Positions 63,735-64,000 of a DNA stretch of 64,000 nt are shown in pieces. The notes beneath the pieces are model-generated. The model did not search any database, was not told where the DNA came from, and saw nothing but the letters and a program-made list of their open reading frames with translations. A program made the translations under genes and the position numbers. Within the stretch, counting starts at the first letter, position 1. Every line of letters starts with the position of its first letter. This stretch comes from Thermithiobacillus tepidarius DSM 3134 (GTDB lineage Bacteria > Pseudomonadota > Gammaproteobacteria > Acidithiobacillales > Thermithiobacillaceae): positions 98,495-162,494 of the forward strand of contig NZ_AUIS01000007.1 in assembly GCF_000423825.1 (NCBI RefSeq), written 5' to 3'.

Positions 63735-64000
63735 ATGACTGACAAGCTGTTTGAGGCTGCCTTGGGGGTCTCTCCGCCGTGGCAGGTGACGGGCGCGGAC
63801 TTCGATTTGGCGGCCAAGACGCTCACCATCCGGGTGGACTTCATCGCCGGCAGCCGCTTCGCGCTGGCTGGCGTGGAGGGCCAGCATCCGGTTCACGACA
63901 CCGTCGCCAAGCGTTACCGGCACCTGAACTTCTTCCAGCACGAGTGCTTCCTGGAAGTGCGTGTCCCCCGGGTAAAGCTGCCCGATGGCAGCGTCCGCCA
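63735..64000 (+). mobile_element. ISL3-family transposase, N-terminal part
   Basis: The 88 codons in the window read MTDKLFEAALGVSPPWQV, then DFDLAAKTLTIRVDFIAG and HLNFFQHECFLEVRVPRV, a pattern I recognise as the N-terminus of ISL3-type transposases. The gene continues past the right edge. The zinc-finger region expected at the start of some members is not obvious. Terminal inverted repeats could not be fixed; the left end should lie somewhere in 63439-63734. Confidence 0.8.

Overview
The window is GC-rich, densely packed DNA from a chemolithoautotrophic sulfur-oxidising proteobacterium. The gene order rhd-tusA-dsrE-hdrC1-hdrB1-hdrA-hyp-hdrC2-hdrB2, and a sox operon ordered X-Y-Z-A-hyp-B behind a sigma54-type two-component system, are arrangements known from Acidithiobacillus. 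Together with the high GC, the SoeABC-type enzyme and the ergothioneine genes, this suggests an Acidithiobacillia member (Thermithiobacillus-like). That assignment is inferred from gene order and is not proven.

Layout. 1-5.4 kb: the 5' end of dapA, a Bcp peroxiredoxin, a PIN-PhoH ATPase, and a LysR regulator operon that encodes an apparently dead glutamine-amidotransferase fold. 5.5-12.6 kb: an aldo/keto reductase, a histone-deacetylase-fold amidohydrolase and a CbbQ/CbbO Rubisco-activase pair. 12.6-14.5 kb: an unexplained three-gene operon containing a second lipoate-ligase-like protein. 14.7-17.7 kb: two tandem FadL-type outer-membrane channels sharing an almost identical 601-bp tract. 17.9-31 kb: the complete sulfur-oxidising heterodisulfide-reductase-like (sHdr) system with two lipoate-binding proteins, two DsrE proteins, TusA, a rhodanese, and the dedicated lipoate assembly genes lipS1, lipT, sLpl(AB) and lipS2. 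31-37.9 kb: moaA, a three-subunit cytoplasmic molybdoenzyme (SoeABC-like) and moaC. 38-48.3 kb: an M48 protease with TPRs, a PhnD-like binding protein, a kinase/NtrC-type regulator pair (TspS/TspR-like) and soxXYZA-DUF302-soxB. 48.4-53.4 kb: egtB, egtD, a tryptophanase-fold lyase and a beta-CASP nuclease. 53.4-63.4 kb: housekeeping genes (DUF72, PolX, an NTPase, ald, rnd, a truncated globin, speA, a Mut7-C protein, a second deacetylase-fold enzyme). The window ends inside an ISL3-type transposase.

How the parts fit. Periplasmic Sox proteins attack thiosulfate. Rhodanese, TusA and DsrE proteins would carry sulfane sulfur to the cytoplasmic sHdr complex, whose lipoylated LbpA proteins are matured by the lip genes downstream. 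Sulfite released there would be oxidised by the SoeABC-like enzyme, with moaA and moaC supplying molybdopterin. A 43-bp box with a LysR-type dyad lies at similar distances upstream of tusA and soeA. A perfect dyad plus a sigma54 promoter precedes soxX. Four REP/REPIN-like loci lie in intergenic spaces. No rRNA, tRNA or CRISPR array was seen.
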